From positions 248,001-312,000 of the forward strand of contig NZ_JALDAY010000001.1 in assembly GCF_022698165.1 (NCBI RefSeq): a stretch of DNA of 64,000 bases, read 5' to 3'. The position numbers and the translations under genes are program-made. Origin of the DNA: Streptomyces cylindrosporus. GTDB taxonomy: Bacteria > Actinomycetota > Actinomycetes > Streptomycetales > Streptomycetaceae. The stretch's first letter is position 1, and every line of letters begins with the position of its first letter. The notes beneath the pieces are model-generated. The model did no database searches. It was given only the letters and a program-made list of their open reading frames with translations, and was not told the DNA's origin. This document shows, in pieces, positions 46,113-54,894 of the stretch.

Positions 46113-47345
46113 ATGCCCTCCGCACTCCCCGACGGCGAGCCGGTCCCCGCCGACGGCGCACTGCCCCCGTCCGCGCTCACCGGGTCGGCCACCCGCCCCC
46201 TCGGCTTCTACCTGCACGTCCCGTACTGCGCGACCCGCTGCGGCTACTGCGACTTCAACACCTACACCGCGACCGAGCTGCGCGGCACGGGCGGTGTCCT
46301 CGCCTCCCGGGAGAACTACGCGGACACCCTGATCGACGAGATCCGCCTGGCCCGCAAGGTCCTGGGCGACGACCCGCGCGAGGTGCGGACCGTGTTCGTC
46401 GGCGGCGGTACGCCGACCCTGCTGGCCGCCGGTGATCTCGTACGGATGCTGGGCGCGATCCGCGACGAGTTCGGCCTCGCGCCGGACGCCGAGGTCACCA
46501 CGGAGGCGAACCCGGAGTCGGTGGACCCGGCGTACCTGTCCGTGCTGCGGCAGGGCGGCTTCAACCGGATCTCCTTCGGCATGCAGAGCGCGAAACAGCA
46601 CGTACTGAAGATCCTGGACCGCACCCACACCCCGGGCCGCCCGGAGGCCTGCGTGACGGAGGCGAGGGCGGCCGGCTTCGAGCACGTCAACCTCGACCTG
46701 ATCTACGGCACGCCGGGGGAGTCGGACGACGACTGGCGGGCGTCGCTGGAGGCGGCGATCGGCGCGGGCCCGGACCACGTCTCGGCATACGCCCTGATCG
46801 TCGAGGAGGGCACGCAGCTGGCCCGCCGGATCCGCCGGGGCGAGGTCCCGATGACCGACGACGACGTCCACGCCGACCGTTACCTGATCGCGGAGGACGT
46901 CCTGTCCGCGGCCGGCTTCGACTGGTACGAGGTCTCCAACTGGGCCACCTCGGAAGCGGCCCGCTGCCTGCACAACGAGCTGTACTGGCGGGGCGCCGAC
47001 TGGTGGGGCGCGGGCCCGGGCGCGCACTCCCACGTCGGCGGGGTGCGCTGGTGGAACGTGAAGCACCCGGGCGCGTACGCGGCGGCCCTGGCGGCGGGGA
47101 AGTCGCCGGGCGCGGGCCGGGAGCTCCTGTCCGACGAGGACCGGCGAGTGGAACGGATCCTGCTGGAGCTGAGGCTGCGCGAGGGGGTACCACTGTCGCT
47201 CCTGCGCGAGGAGGGCCTGAAGGCCGCCCGCCGGGCGCTCGCGGACGAGCTGCTGCAACAGGGCCCCTACGAGGAGGGCCGGGCGGTGCTGACGCTGCGC
47301 GGGCGGCTGCTGGCGGACGCGGTGGTGCGGGACCTGGTGGACTGA
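46113..47345 (+). CDS. hemW: HemW, radical SAM heme chaperone (coproporphyrinogen III oxidase-like)
   Basis: A 410-aa radical SAM protein with CATRCGYCDF (CxxxCxxC cluster motif) preceded by LGFYLHVPYC, then GGGTPTLL, EANPESVDP, ISFGMQSA and NLDLIYGTPGE. The short length and single N-terminal cluster fit HemW rather than true HemN. GACAAT seven bases upstream suggests a leaderless start at 46113; ATG 46104 is three codons earlier. In Streptomyces it lies just upstream of the hrcA region, as here. Confidence 0.93.
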   Translation: MPSALPDGEPVPADGALPPSALTGSATRPLGFYLHVPYCATRCGYCDFNTYTATELRGTGGVLASRENYADTLIDEIRLARKVLGDDPREVRTVFVGGGTPTLLAAGDLVRMLGAIRDEFGLAPDAEVTTEANPESVDPAYLSVLRQGGFNRISFGMQSAKQHVLKILDRTHTPGRPEACVTEARAAGFEHVNLDLIYGTPGESDDDWRASLEAAIGAGPDHVSAYALIVEEGTQLARRIRRGEVPMTDDDVHADRYLIAEDVLSAAGFDWYEVSNWATSEAARCLHNELYWRGADWWGAGPGAHSHVGGVRWWNVKHPGAYAAALAAGKSPGAGRELLSDEDRRVERILLELRLREGVPLSLLREEGLKAARRALADELLQQGPYEEGRAVLTLRGRLLADAVVRDLVD

Positions 47346-47361
47346 TCACTCGGGCGAGTGA
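47346..47361. promoter_or_regulatory. Perfect dyad TCACTCG-GG-CGAGTGA
   Basis: Seven-base arms around two bases, directly after the hemW stop and upstream of the Uma2 promoter (possible -10 TAACCT at 47388-47393). The loop is too short for a hairpin, so it is more likely an operator. Confidence 0.4.
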
Positions 47362-47449
47362 ATCGGTGCGGAACGTCGGTTCGGTCCCTAACCTGGTTCG
47401 TAGGCTGCCGCCGTACTGACACGGTGGCGGAAACCGGAGGGCCGCGGAG

Positions 47450-48040
47450 ATGACCGCTGTGGACGACCGACCGACGACCACCAACATCGTGAAGATCTTC
47501 GAGAACCTTGAGGTTCCCGAGGGCTTCAAAGTCGAGCTCCTCCGGGGGGTAATCGTGATGATGGCGGGGCCCGACGTCGCCCACAACGACATCGTGGAGG
47601 CGATCCAGGACCAGATTCCCCGGCAGCGCTGGCGGCGGCTTCAGACTCAGGACATCGCCATGCTGGAAGAGACCAGCGAGCCGCAGCCGGACCTTGTGGT
47701 GGTGGAGCGAGGTGCCGGACCGGGGCACGGCAGGTTGATGCCGTCACAGGTCATCACCATGCTGGTAGAGGTGGTCTCCAAGACGAGCGTGGACCGCGAC
47801 TACGTAGTCAAGCGCTCAATCTACGCGGCAGCCAAAGTGCCCGCCTACTTGATCATCGACCCTGTCATGGCCCAGTGCGTTCTGCTCACTGAGCCGACAG
47901 GCGAGGGAGAGGACGCGGACTATCGGTGCCAGCGGATCACCAAGTTCGGTGACATCACGCCGCTGGAACCCGTTGGCATCGAACTGGACACAAGTGAATT
48001 CGAGTCCTACGAGAAGGTCAGGCCCCACCGCTACCCGTGA
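47450..48040 (+). CDS. Uma2 family endonuclease-like protein (DUF820)
   Basis: A 196-aa PD-(D/E)XK-fold protein. It has ELLRGVIVMMAGPDVAHN, the acidic PQPDLVVVER, MLVEVVSKTSVDRDYVVKR (E-V-x-S core with the following lysine), and YLIIDP, all typical of Uma2. Members are very numerous in Streptomyces and cyanobacteria, and their biological role is unclear. Codon use is less GC-biased than its neighbours, consistent with mobility. Its last 23 bp overlap the convergent DUF3097 gene. Confidence 0.9.
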   Translation: MTAVDDRPTTTNIVKIFENLEVPEGFKVELLRGVIVMMAGPDVAHNDIVEAIQDQIPRQRWRRLQTQDIAMLEETSEPQPDLVVVERGAGPGHGRLMPSQVITMLVEVVSKTSVDRDYVVKRSIYAAAKVPAYLIIDPVMAQCVLLTEPTGEGEDADYRCQRITKFGDITPLEPVGIELDTSEFESYEKVRPHRYP

Positions 48041-48833
48041 CGAAGTCGATCAGTTCCTCCACCCGCCCCAGCAGCTCCGGCTCAAGGTCCTTGTAAGACC
48101 CCACCCGTTTCAGGATCGCCTGCCACACCGCGCCCGTGTTGTCCGAGGGCCAGCCCAGCGCCTTGCACACGCCCGTCTTCCAGTCCTGCCCGTGCGGGAC
48201 GCGCGGCCACGCCTCGATCCCGACGGACGACGGCTTCACCGCCTCCCAGATGTCGATGTACGGGTGGCCCACCACCAGCGCGTGCTCGCTCGTCACCGAC
48301 TCCGCGATGCGCCACTCCTTCGTGCCGGGCACCAGGTGGTCCACCAGGACGCCCAGCCGCGCGTCCGGGCCCGGGGCGAAGTCGGCGACGATCGACGGGA
48401 GGTCGTCCACGCCCTCCAGGTACTCCACCACCACGCCCTCGATGCGCAGGTCGTCGCCCCAGACCTTCTCGACCAGCTCGGCGTCGTGGCGGCCCTCGAC
48501 GTAGATGCGGCCGGCGCGGGCCACGCGCGCGCGTGCGCCGGGGACGGCCACCGAGCCGGACGCGGTACGGGATGGTCGTACAGGCGCCTGACCGGTGGGG
48601 CGTACGAGCGTCACCACCCGGCCCTCCAGGAGGAAGCCGCGGGGTTCCAGCGGGAACACGCGGTGCTTGCCGAAGCGGTCCTCCAGGGTCACCGTGCCCG
48701 CCTCGCAGCGGATCACCGCCCCGCAGAAACCGGTGCCGGGCTCCTCCACCACCAGACCGGGCTCCGCCGCGATCTCGGGGACGGGCTTCGGCTTCTTCCA
48801 GGGAGGGGTCAGGTCGGCGGAGTACTGGCGCAT
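48018..48833 (-). CDS. DUF3097 family protein
   Basis: A 271-aa actinobacterial protein beginning MRQYSADLTPPWKKPKP. It includes VRPTGQAPVRPSRTASGSVA, a TOPRIM-like segment RIYVEGRHDAELVEKVWGDDL and VVEYLEGVDDLPSIV, suggesting a nucleic-acid-related enzyme, though function is unproven. ATG 48833 has TATCGT seven bases upstream and is probably leaderless. It overlaps the end of the Uma2 gene on the opposite strand. Confidence 0.88.
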   Translation of the reverse strand: MRQYSADLTPPWKKPKPVPEIAAEPGLVVEEPGTGFCGAVIRCEAGTVTLEDRFGKHRVFPLEPRGFLLEGRVVTLVRPTGQAPVRPSRTASGSVAVPGARARVARAGRIYVEGRHDAELVEKVWGDDLRIEGVVVEYLEGVDDLPSIVADFAPGPDARLGVLVDHLVPGTKEWRIAESVTSEHALVVGHPYIDIWEAVKPSSVGIEAWPRVPHGQDWKTGVCKALGWPSDNTGAVWQAILKRVGSYKDLEPELLGRVEELIDFVTGSGGA

Positions 48834-48840
48834 TCGGATG

Positions 48841-48846
48841 ACGATA
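48841..48846 (-). promoter_or_regulatory. Leaderless -10 of the DUF3097 gene
   Basis: On the minus strand TATCGT ends seven bases before the ATG at 48833. Confidence 0.5.
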
Positions 48847-48864
48847 GGAGAAGCGGGCCCCCGC

Positions 48865-49596
48865 CTAGCGCGACACGCCGAAACGGGCCGCGAGGGTGTC
48901 GCGCTGGGCGCGTACGAACGCCGCGTCCACCACCGCTCCGTGACCGGGCACGTACAGCGCGTCCTCGCCGCCCAGGTCCAGCAGCCGGTCCAGGGCGGCC
49001 GGCCAGTGGGACGGCACGGCGTCCGGGCCCGCCTGCGGTTCGCCGGACTCCTCGACCAGGTCGCCGCAGAAGACCACCTCCGGGGAGCCGGGGACGAGGA
49101 CGGCGAGGTCGTGGGCCGTGTGGCCCGGGCCGACGTTCGCCAGCAGCACCTGCCGGCCGCCGCCCAGGTCCAGGGTCCACTCGCCGGAGACGTGGTGCCG
49201 GGGCGGGACGAGGGCGGCCGTCGCCTCGTCCGCCGCCTGCGCGTCCAGGCCCTGGGAGACCGCGTCCGCCCGCAGCTCCTGGCGCGCGTGCCGGGTGCCC
49301 AGCACCGTCTCGATGCCCACCGCGCCGTACACCTCCGCGCCCTCGAACGCGGCCGTGCCGAGGACATGGTCGAAGTGGGGGTGGGTGAGCGCGAGATGGG
49401 TCACAGGGTGACCGGCGAGCGCCGCGGCCTGGGTGCGCAGCAGCGCGCCCTCCGCCAGGCTCGACCCCGAGTCGATCACCAGCGCCGTGCCGCCCCCGAC
49501 GACCAGCCCCGTCGTACAGTCCCACCCCGGAAGCCGACACCGCCCGACCCCGCCCGCCACCCGCTCCCACCCGAACTCTTCCCAAGTCACCGTCAT
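48865..49596 (-). CDS. MBL-fold metallo-hydrolase
   Basis: A 243-aa metallo-beta-lactamase-fold hydrolase. Metal ligands: [10 protein letters not shown] (HxHxDH), [16 protein letters not shown] and a C-terminal YVPGHGAVV. Similar to broad-substrate hydrolases of the glyoxalase II/SoxH kind; substrate unknown. ATG 49596 is positioned by the -10 box six bases upstream. It is read away from hrcA. Confidence 0.9.
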   Translation of the reverse strand: MTVTWEEFGWERVAGGVGRCRLPGWDCTTGLVVGGGTALVIDSGSSLAEGALLRTQAAALAGHPVTHLALTHPHFDHVLGTAAFEGAEVYGAVGIETVLGTRHARQELRADAVSQGLDAQAADEATAALVPPRHHVSGEWTLDLGGGRQVLLANVGPGHTAHDLAVLVPGSPEVVFCGDLVEESGEPQAGPDAVPSHWPAALDRLLDLGGEDALYVPGHGAVVDAAFVRAQRDTLAARFGVSR

Positions 49597-49602
49597 ACGG
49601 CG

Positions 49603-49608
49603 ACGCTA
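49603..49608 (-). promoter_or_regulatory. Leaderless -10 of the MBL gene
   Basis: On the minus strand TAGCGT ends exactly six bases before the ATG at 49596. Confidence 0.55.
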
Positions 49609-49663
49609 GCGGTACGACCCGTTCAACAGGGGTCGACCTTGCCCCGGGTGTACCCCACCGCCG

Positions 49664-49669
49664 TACACT
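49664..49669 (+). promoter_or_regulatory. hrcA operon -10 box
   Basis: TACACT, with TTGCCC at 49639-49644 as a possible -35 (19-bp spacing). Transcription would start near 49676, just before the CIRCE element. Confidence 0.5.
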
Positions 49670-49681
49670 GGCCGGTAACGG

Positions 49682-49708
49682 CTGGCACTCGGACGGACAG
49701 AGTGCCAG
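49682..49708 (+). promoter_or_regulatory. CIRCE operator
   Basis: CTGGCACTC (49682-49690), 9 bp, GAGTGCCAG (49700-49708): a perfect inverted repeat with the CIRCE layout (core GCACTC-N9-GAGTGC). HrcA binds this element to repress heat-shock genes, so the hrcA-dnaJ operon is autoregulated. Confidence 0.95.
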
Positions 49709-49745
49709 GCGGGAACACAGGGGACGACATCTGGAGGTGTGCGCG

Positions 49746-50762
49746 ATGCTGAGTGAACGACGGCTCCAGGTGCTGCGCGCCATCGTCCAGGACTACGTGG
49801 GGACCGAGGAGCCCGTCGGCTCCAAGGCCCTGACCGAGCGGCACAACCTCGGGGTGTCCCCGGCGACGGTGCGCAACGACATGGCCGCCCTGGAGGACGA
49901 GGGGTTCATCGCCCAGCCGCACACCAGCGCCGGGCGCATCCCCACCGACAAGGGCTACCGGCTGTTCGTCGACAAGCTCGCCGGCGTCAAGCCGATGACC
50001 GCACCCGAGCGGCGCGCGATCCAGAACTTCCTCGAGGGCGCCGTCGACCTCGACGACGTGGTCGCGCGGACCGTACGGCTGCTCGCGCAGCTCACCCGCC
50101 AGGTCGCCGTCGTGCAGTACCCCTCGCTCACCCGCTCGACCGTGCGGCACGTGGAGCTGCTCTCGCTCGCCCCCGCGCGCGTGATGCTCGTGCTGATCAC
50201 GGACACCGGGCGGGTCGAGCAGCGCATGGTCGACTGCCCGGCGCCCTTCGGCGAGACCTCGCTCGCCGATCTGCGGGCGCGGCTGAACAGCAGGGTCGCG
50301 GGACGCCGTTTCTCGGACGTGCCGCGGCTGGTGGAGGACCTCCCGGAGGGTTTCGACGTCGAGGACCGGGGCACGGTCCAGGCGGTGCTCTCCACTCTCC
50401 TGGAGACCCTCGTCGAGGAGAACGAGGAGCGGCTGATGATCGGCGGCACCGCCAATCTGACCCGCTTCCCGCATGACTTTCCCCTCACCATCCGACCGGT
50501 CCTCGAAGCGCTGGAGGAGCATGTGGTGCTCCTCAAACTCCTTGGCGAGGCCGGGGATTCGGGCATGACCGTACGTATTGGTCATGAGAACGCGTATGAG
50601 GGACTCAACTCCACTTCCGTGGTGTCGGTCGGCTACGGTTCGGGCGGCGAGGCAGTCGCCAAGCTAGGCGTGGTCGGACCGACCCGCATGGATTACCCGG
50701 GAACGATGGGAGCGGTACGCGCAGTGGCACGGTACGTCGGACAGATCCTGGCGGAGTCGTAA
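49746..50762 (+). CDS. hrcA: Heat-inducible transcription repressor HrcA
   Basis: A 338-aa repressor of CIRCE-controlled chaperone genes. The N-terminal winged helix ([43 protein letters not shown]) is followed by the GAF-like and inserted domains ending [18 protein letters not shown] 49746 is eight bases after GGAGG; GTG 49737 upstream is too close to the site. The dnaJ start follows the stop codon directly. Confidence 0.97.
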   Translation: MLSERRLQVLRAIVQDYVGTEEPVGSKALTERHNLGVSPATVRNDMAALEDEGFIAQPHTSAGRIPTDKGYRLFVDKLAGVKPMTAPERRAIQNFLEGAVDLDDVVARTVRLLAQLTRQVAVVQYPSLTRSTVRHVELLSLAPARVMLVLITDTGRVEQRMVDCPAPFGETSLADLRARLNSRVAGRRFSDVPRLVEDLPEGFDVEDRGTVQAVLSTLLETLVEENEERLMIGGTANLTRFPHDFPLTIRPVLEALEEHVVLLKLLGEAGDSGMTVRIGHENAYEGLNSTSVVSVGYGSGGEAVAKLGVVGPTRMDYPGTMGAVRAVARYVGQILAES

Positions 50763-51899
50763 GTGGCCACGGACTATTACGCCGTTCTCGGCGTGCGCCG
50801 CGACGCGTCGCAGGATGAGATCAAGAAGGCGTTCCGTCGGCTCGCCCGCGAGCTGCACCCGGACGTCAACCCGGATCCGAAGACCCAGGAGCGGTTCAAG
50901 GAGATCAACGCCGCTTACGAGGTGCTCTCGGACCCGCAGAAGAAGCAGGTCTACGACCTCGGCGGCGACCCCCTCTCGCAGGCGGGCGGCGCAGGCGCGG
51001 GCGGCTTCGGCGCCGGTGGCTTCGGGAACTTCTCGGACATCATGGACGCCTTCTTCGGTACGGCGTCGCAGCGTGGCCCGCGTTCGCGCACGCGCCGGGG
51101 CCAGGACGCGATGATCCGGCTGGAGGTCGAGCTCGACGAGGCGGCCTTCGGCACGACCAAGGACATCCAGGTCGACACGGCGATCGTCTGCAACACCTGC
51201 AACGGCGAGGGGGCGGCGCCGGGGACCTCCGCGCAGACCTGTGACATGTGCCGCGGCCGCGGTGAGGTGTCGCAGGTGACGCGGTCCTTCCTGGGCCAGG
51301 TCATGACCTCGCGGCCGTGCCCGCAGTGCCAGGGCTTCGGCACGGTCGTCCCGACGCCGTGTCCCGAGTGCGCCGGCGACGGCCGTATCCGCTCGCGCCG
51401 CACGCTCACGGTGAAGATCCCGGCCGGTGTGGACAACGGCACGCGGATCCAGCTCGCCGGTGAGGGCGAGGTCGGGCCGGGCGGCGGTCCCGCCGGTGAC
51501 CTGTACGTCGAGATCCACGAGCTGCCGCACTCCACGTTCCAGCGGCGCGGCGACGACCTGCACTGCACGGTGACGATCCCGATGACGGCGGCGGCCCTCG
51601 GCACGAAGGTCCCGCTGGAGACCCTGGACGGCCTGGAGGAGGTCGACATCCGGCCCGGCACCCAGTCCGGCCAGTCGATCCCGCTGCACGGCAGGGGCGT
51701 CACGCATCTGCGCGGCGGCGGCCGGGGCGACCTGGTGGTCCACGTCGAGGTCCAGACCCCGAACAAGCTGGACCCGGACCAGGAGAGGCTCCTGCGCGAA
51801 CTGGCCAAGCTGCGCGGCGAGGAGCGCCCGCAGGGGCAGTTCCAGCCGGGGCAGCAGGGGTTGTTCTCGCGGCTGAAGGACGCGTTCAACGGTCGCTGA
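50763..51899 (+). CDS. dnaJ: Chaperone protein DnaJ
   Basis: A 378-aa type I DnaJ: J domain with HPD (ARELHPDVNP), a Gly-rich linker (GGAGAGGFGAGGFGNFSD), four zinc-finger CxxCxGxG repeats (CNTCNGEG, CDMCRGRG, CPQCQGFG, CPECAGDG) and the C-terminal peptide-binding domain. It stimulates DnaK ATPase. GTG 50763 directly follows the hrcA stop. Streptomyces have a second dnaJ with dnaK elsewhere, so this is the dnaJ2 type. Confidence 0.97.
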   Translation: MATDYYAVLGVRRDASQDEIKKAFRRLARELHPDVNPDPKTQERFKEINAAYEVLSDPQKKQVYDLGGDPLSQAGGAGAGGFGAGGFGNFSDIMDAFFGTASQRGPRSRTRRGQDAMIRLEVELDEAAFGTTKDIQVDTAIVCNTCNGEGAAPGTSAQTCDMCRGRGEVSQVTRSFLGQVMTSRPCPQCQGFGTVVPTPCPECAGDGRIRSRRTLTVKIPAGVDNGTRIQLAGEGEVGPGGGPAGDLYVEIHELPHSTFQRRGDDLHCTVTIPMTAAALGTKVPLETLDGLEEVDIRPGTQSGQSIPLHGRGVTHLRGGGRGDLVVHVEVQTPNKLDPDQERLLRELAKLRGEERPQGQFQPGQQGLFSRLKDAFNGR

Positions 51900-51977
51900 T
51901 TCGCACCCGTCCCTGTGGTCCAGGCCATGGGGGCGGCCCGATTCGGACTTGTTCGGAGGACGTGACAACATGCGGTC

Positions 51978-53054
51978 ATGTCCTCCGCTCTGACCGATCT
52001 CTTTCCGCATCCGATCGTGCAGGCCCCCATGGCGGGCGGCGTCTCCGTGCCGCATCTGGCCCAGGCCGTGTCCGAGGCCGGCGGGCTGGGGTTCCTGGCG
52101 GCCGGGTACAAGACGGCCGACGGTATGTACCAGGAGATCAAGCAGCTCCGCGGGCTCATGACCCGCCCCTTCGGCGTGAACCTCTTCATGCCGCAGCCCG
52201 AGTACGCGGACCGGGGCGCGGTGGAGATCTACACGCACCAGCTGGCCGGCGAGGCCGCCTGGTACGAGACCGAGCTCGGCGACCCGGACAGCGGCCGCGA
52301 CGACGGCTACGACGCCAAGCTCGCCGTACTCCTCGACAACCCGGTGCCGATCGTCTCCTTCCACTTCGGCGTCCCGAGCAGCGAGGTCCTGGAGTCCCTG
52401 CGCCGCGTCGGGACGTTCACCCTGGTCACCGCGACCACCCCCGAGGAGGCCCTCGCCGTGGAGCGGGCCGGCGCCGACGCGGTGATCGCGCAGGGCGTGG
52501 AGGCCGGCGGCCACCAGGGCACCCACCGGGACGTACCCGAGAACGACGGCTCCGGCATCGGCCTGCTGTCCCTCATCGCACAGGTCCGCGAGACCGTGAA
52601 CCTGCCGATCGTCGCCGCCGGCGGCATCATGCGCGGCTCGCAGATAGCCGCCGCCCTCGCCGCCGGCGCGACCGCGGCCCAGCTCGGCACCGCGTTCCTC
52701 GCCACCCCCGAGTCCGGCGCCGACGCGGTCCACAAGCAGGCGCTGACCAACCCCCTGTTCACACGTACGGAGTTGACCCGCGCCTTCTCCGGCCGCCCGG
52801 CCCGCGGCCTGGTCAACCGCTTCATGCGCGAGCACGGTCCGTACGCGCCCGCCGCCTATCCCGAGGTCCACCACATCACCTCGCCGCTGCGCAAGAAGGC
52901 CGCCACGGCGGGCGACGCGCAGGGCATGGCGCTGTGGGCCGGGCAGGGCCACCGCATGGCCCGTGAGCTGCCCGCCGGTCAGCTCGTCGAGGTACTGGCC
53001 GCCGAACTCGACGCGGCCAGGACAGCGTTGTCGGGCAAGGGGGACCTGCGATGA
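51978..53054 (+). CDS. Nitronate monooxygenase / NAD(P)H-dependent flavin oxidoreductase
   Basis: A 358-aa FMN-dependent TIM-barrel protein of the nitronate monooxygenase/FabK family: IVQAPMAGGVSVPHLAQAVSEAGGLGF at the N-terminus (split over residues 12-39), FGVNLFMP, GVEAGGHQG and VAAGGIMRGSQIAAALAAGATAAQLGTAF. It oxidises nitroalkane anions or reduces enoyl groups; the sequence does not decide. CAACAT six bases before the ATG may be a leaderless -10. The rsmE start overlaps its stop. Confidence 0.92.
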   Translation: MSSALTDLFPHPIVQAPMAGGVSVPHLAQAVSEAGGLGFLAAGYKTADGMYQEIKQLRGLMTRPFGVNLFMPQPEYADRGAVEIYTHQLAGEAAWYETELGDPDSGRDDGYDAKLAVLLDNPVPIVSFHFGVPSSEVLESLRRVGTFTLVTATTPEEALAVERAGADAVIAQGVEAGGHQGTHRDVPENDGSGIGLLSLIAQVRETVNLPIVAAGGIMRGSQIAAALAAGATAAQLGTAFLATPESGADAVHKQALTNPLFTRTELTRAFSGRPARGLVNRFMREHGPYAPAAYPEVHHITSPLRKKAATAGDAQGMALWAGQGHRMARELPAGQLVEVLAAELDAARTALSGKGDLR

Positions 53055-53797
53055 CCGCGCCGGTGTTCGTCGTCGACCAACTCGCGGACACGGGCGGCGA
53101 GTTCGTGCTCGACGGGCCCGAGGGGCGGCACGCCGTCTCCGTGAAGCGGCTCCAGCCCGGCGAGACGGTCGTGCTCACCGACGGCGCCGGGCGCTGGGCG
53201 GAGTGCGAGGTGCTCGCGGCCGAGGGCAAGGACCGGCTGACCGTCCGTCCGGGGCCGGTGACCGAGGAACCGGAACCCGCGCCCCGGATCACCGTCGTGC
53301 AGGCGCTGCCCAAGGGTGACCGGGGCGAACTCGCCGTGGAGACCATGACCGAGGTCGGCGTCGACGGCATCGTGCCCTGGCAGGCGGCCCGTTGCATCAC
53401 CCAGTGGAAGGGCGAGCGGGGACTGAAGGCGCTCGGCAAGTGGCGGGCGACGGCCCGGGAGGCCGGCAAGCAGTCCCGCCGGGTGCGCTTCCCGGAGGTC
53501 GCGGACGCGGCAACGACCAAGCAGGTTGCCGCACTTCTCGCCAAAGCCGACTTCGCCGCCGTACTCCACTCGGACTTCGAGCACGCGAGTACCTCCCTGG
53601 CCACCGCCGAACTCCCCGCCCAGGGCGAGATCGTGCTGGTCGTGGGGCCCGAAGGGGGCGTCGCGAAGGACGAGTTGGCGCTCTTCGAGGAGGCGGGCGC
53701 GAAGGCCTATGTGATGGGGCCTACCGTGATGCGTACATCGACCGCCGGGACCGCCGCCGCGGCCCTGCTCCTGGGCCGTACCGGCCGCTGGTCCTGA
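53051..53797 (+). CDS. rsmE: 16S rRNA (uracil1498-N3)-methyltransferase
   Basis: A 248-aa SPOUT methyltransferase that modifies U1498 near the decoding centre. N-terminal PUA-like part: GPEGRHAVSVKRLQPGETVVLTD in pieces. C-terminal knot: VQALPKGDRGELAVETMTEVGV, QSRRVRFP, VVGPEGGVAKDEL and GPTVMRTSTAGTAAAALLL. Its ATG overlaps the previous stop by 4 bp. Confidence 0.95.
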   Translation: MTAPVFVVDQLADTGGEFVLDGPEGRHAVSVKRLQPGETVVLTDGAGRWAECEVLAAEGKDRLTVRPGPVTEEPEPAPRITVVQALPKGDRGELAVETMTEVGVDGIVPWQAARCITQWKGERGLKALGKWRATAREAGKQSRRVRFPEVADAATTKQVAALLAKADFAAVLHSDFEHASTSLATAELPAQGEIVLVVGPEGGVAKDELALFEEAGAKAYVMGPTVMRTSTAGTAAAALLLGRTGRWS

Positions 53798-53814
53798 CGA
53801 CAGGGGAAACAACC

Positions 53815-54207
53815 GTGGAACTCGCCCAGGTCCGGCTCCTCGTGAGCGACTTCGCCGCCTGCTACCGCTTCTACGCCGAGACGCTGGGCCTCAAGCCGCA
53901 GTCGGGCGCGACCGAGGGGCCGTACGAGAAGTTCAGCCCGGCCACCGGCTCGGCGGGCATCGCCCTGCAGGACCGCGCGATGATGGCCGAGGTGCTGGGC
54001 GAGTTGGGCGACACGGCCACCGGACACCGGTCGCTGGTGGTGCTGCGGGTCGACGACCTGGACACCTACTGCGAGCAGATCACCGGACGCGGGGCGATCC
54101 TGCTGCAGGGCCCCGCGCCCATGACGGACCGGATGCGGGTGGCCCATCTCAAGGATCCCGAGGGCAACTTGGTGGAGTTGCAGGAGTGGTTGCTGCTGCG
54201 GGGGTGA
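53815..54207 (+). CDS. VOC family (glyoxalase-like) protein
   Basis: A 130-aa vicinal oxygen chelate protein with two betaalpha-beta-beta-beta modules: VRLLVSDFAACYRFYAETLGL and FSPATGSAGIALQD, then LVVLRVDDLDTYCEQI and HLKDPEGNLVELQEW. Metal-ligand positions are compatible with a dioxygenase, lyase or drug-binding protein; function unknown. GTG 53815 has GGGGAAAC eight bases upstream. Last gene of the hrcA cluster. Confidence 0.88.
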   Translation: MELAQVRLLVSDFAACYRFYAETLGLKPQSGATEGPYEKFSPATGSAGIALQDRAMMAEVLGELGDTATGHRSLVVLRVDDLDTYCEQITGRGAILLQGPAPMTDRMRVAHLKDPEGNLVELQEWLLLRG

Positions 54208-54282
54208 GGGGGCCTTTCCGGGGCGCTTTCGTGACCGTATGCGCTCTACCGCCGGCGCGGACTCGGTGGCAGGCTGCCCTTC

Positions 54283-54849
54283 ATGGGGGCGTTGAGGCAG
54301 CTTTGGCGTCGGCCGCGGGCAGCGAGGGTCGCGGCGGTGGCGGGGCTTGCGGTGATCGCCGTAGGTGGGGTCGTCGCGTGTGATCCGGCCGGGATGAGTT
54401 CCGCGGCCGTGGCGTACACGACCGACCAGACCGCGACCAAGGAGCTGGAGAACCAGCACGTCGACGTGCAGTGGCTCAGCTGTACCGCCAACTACGGGAA
54501 CAACAACAAGGCCTATACGCCGGGGAAGTCGACGCCCTCGGCGAGTGAGACCACCGTCGCCGATGTGGACTGCCAGGGGCAGACCAAGGACGGCAAGGAG
54601 ATCACCGTCACCGGGAAGGTCACGCGGGCTGTCGACGGTGCGTGTGTGCGGGGGGATCTCACCGCCAAGGTCGGCGGGAAGACCTGGTTCCATGTCAGTG
54701 GGCTGGGCAACTGCAACGCGACCCCCTCGCCGATCTCCAACCCGAGCAATGGCAACGGACAGCAGCCCGGGCCCACCGTCACGGTGACCGTCACCAGGAC
54801 CATCTGGTGCAAGGGCGACCCGAAGTGCTGGCCCGTCGAGGGCAAGTGA
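54283..54849 (+). CDS. Putative lipoprotein
   Basis: A 188-aa exported protein with a basic start (MGALRQLWRRPRAARVAAVAG), a hydrophobic core and a VVAC lipobox at about residue 33, so it is probably lipid-anchored. The mature part has a conserved-looking domain with cysteines (WLSCTANYG, VDCQGQT, GACVRGDL, GNCNATP), then a Ser/Pro/Thr linker and CKGDPKCWPVEGK. Function unknown. CAGGCT seven bases upstream may be a -10. Confidence 0.82.
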   Translation: MGALRQLWRRPRAARVAAVAGLAVIAVGGVVACDPAGMSSAAVAYTTDQTATKELENQHVDVQWLSCTANYGNNNKAYTPGKSTPSASETTVADVDCQGQTKDGKEITVTGKVTRAVDGACVRGDLTAKVGGKTWFHVSGLGNCNATPSPISNPSNGNGQQPGPTVTVTVTRTIWCKGDPKCWPVEGK

Positions 54850-54882
54850 TCAGAACCGCCGACCCGCGACGCCACCGCTGCA

Positions 54883-54888
54883 TAGGGT
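54883..54888 (+). promoter_or_regulatory. Leaderless -10 of the Tricorn-type protease
   Basis: TAGGGT ends exactly six bases before GTG 54895. Confidence 0.55.
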
Positions 54889-54894
54889 GATCGC

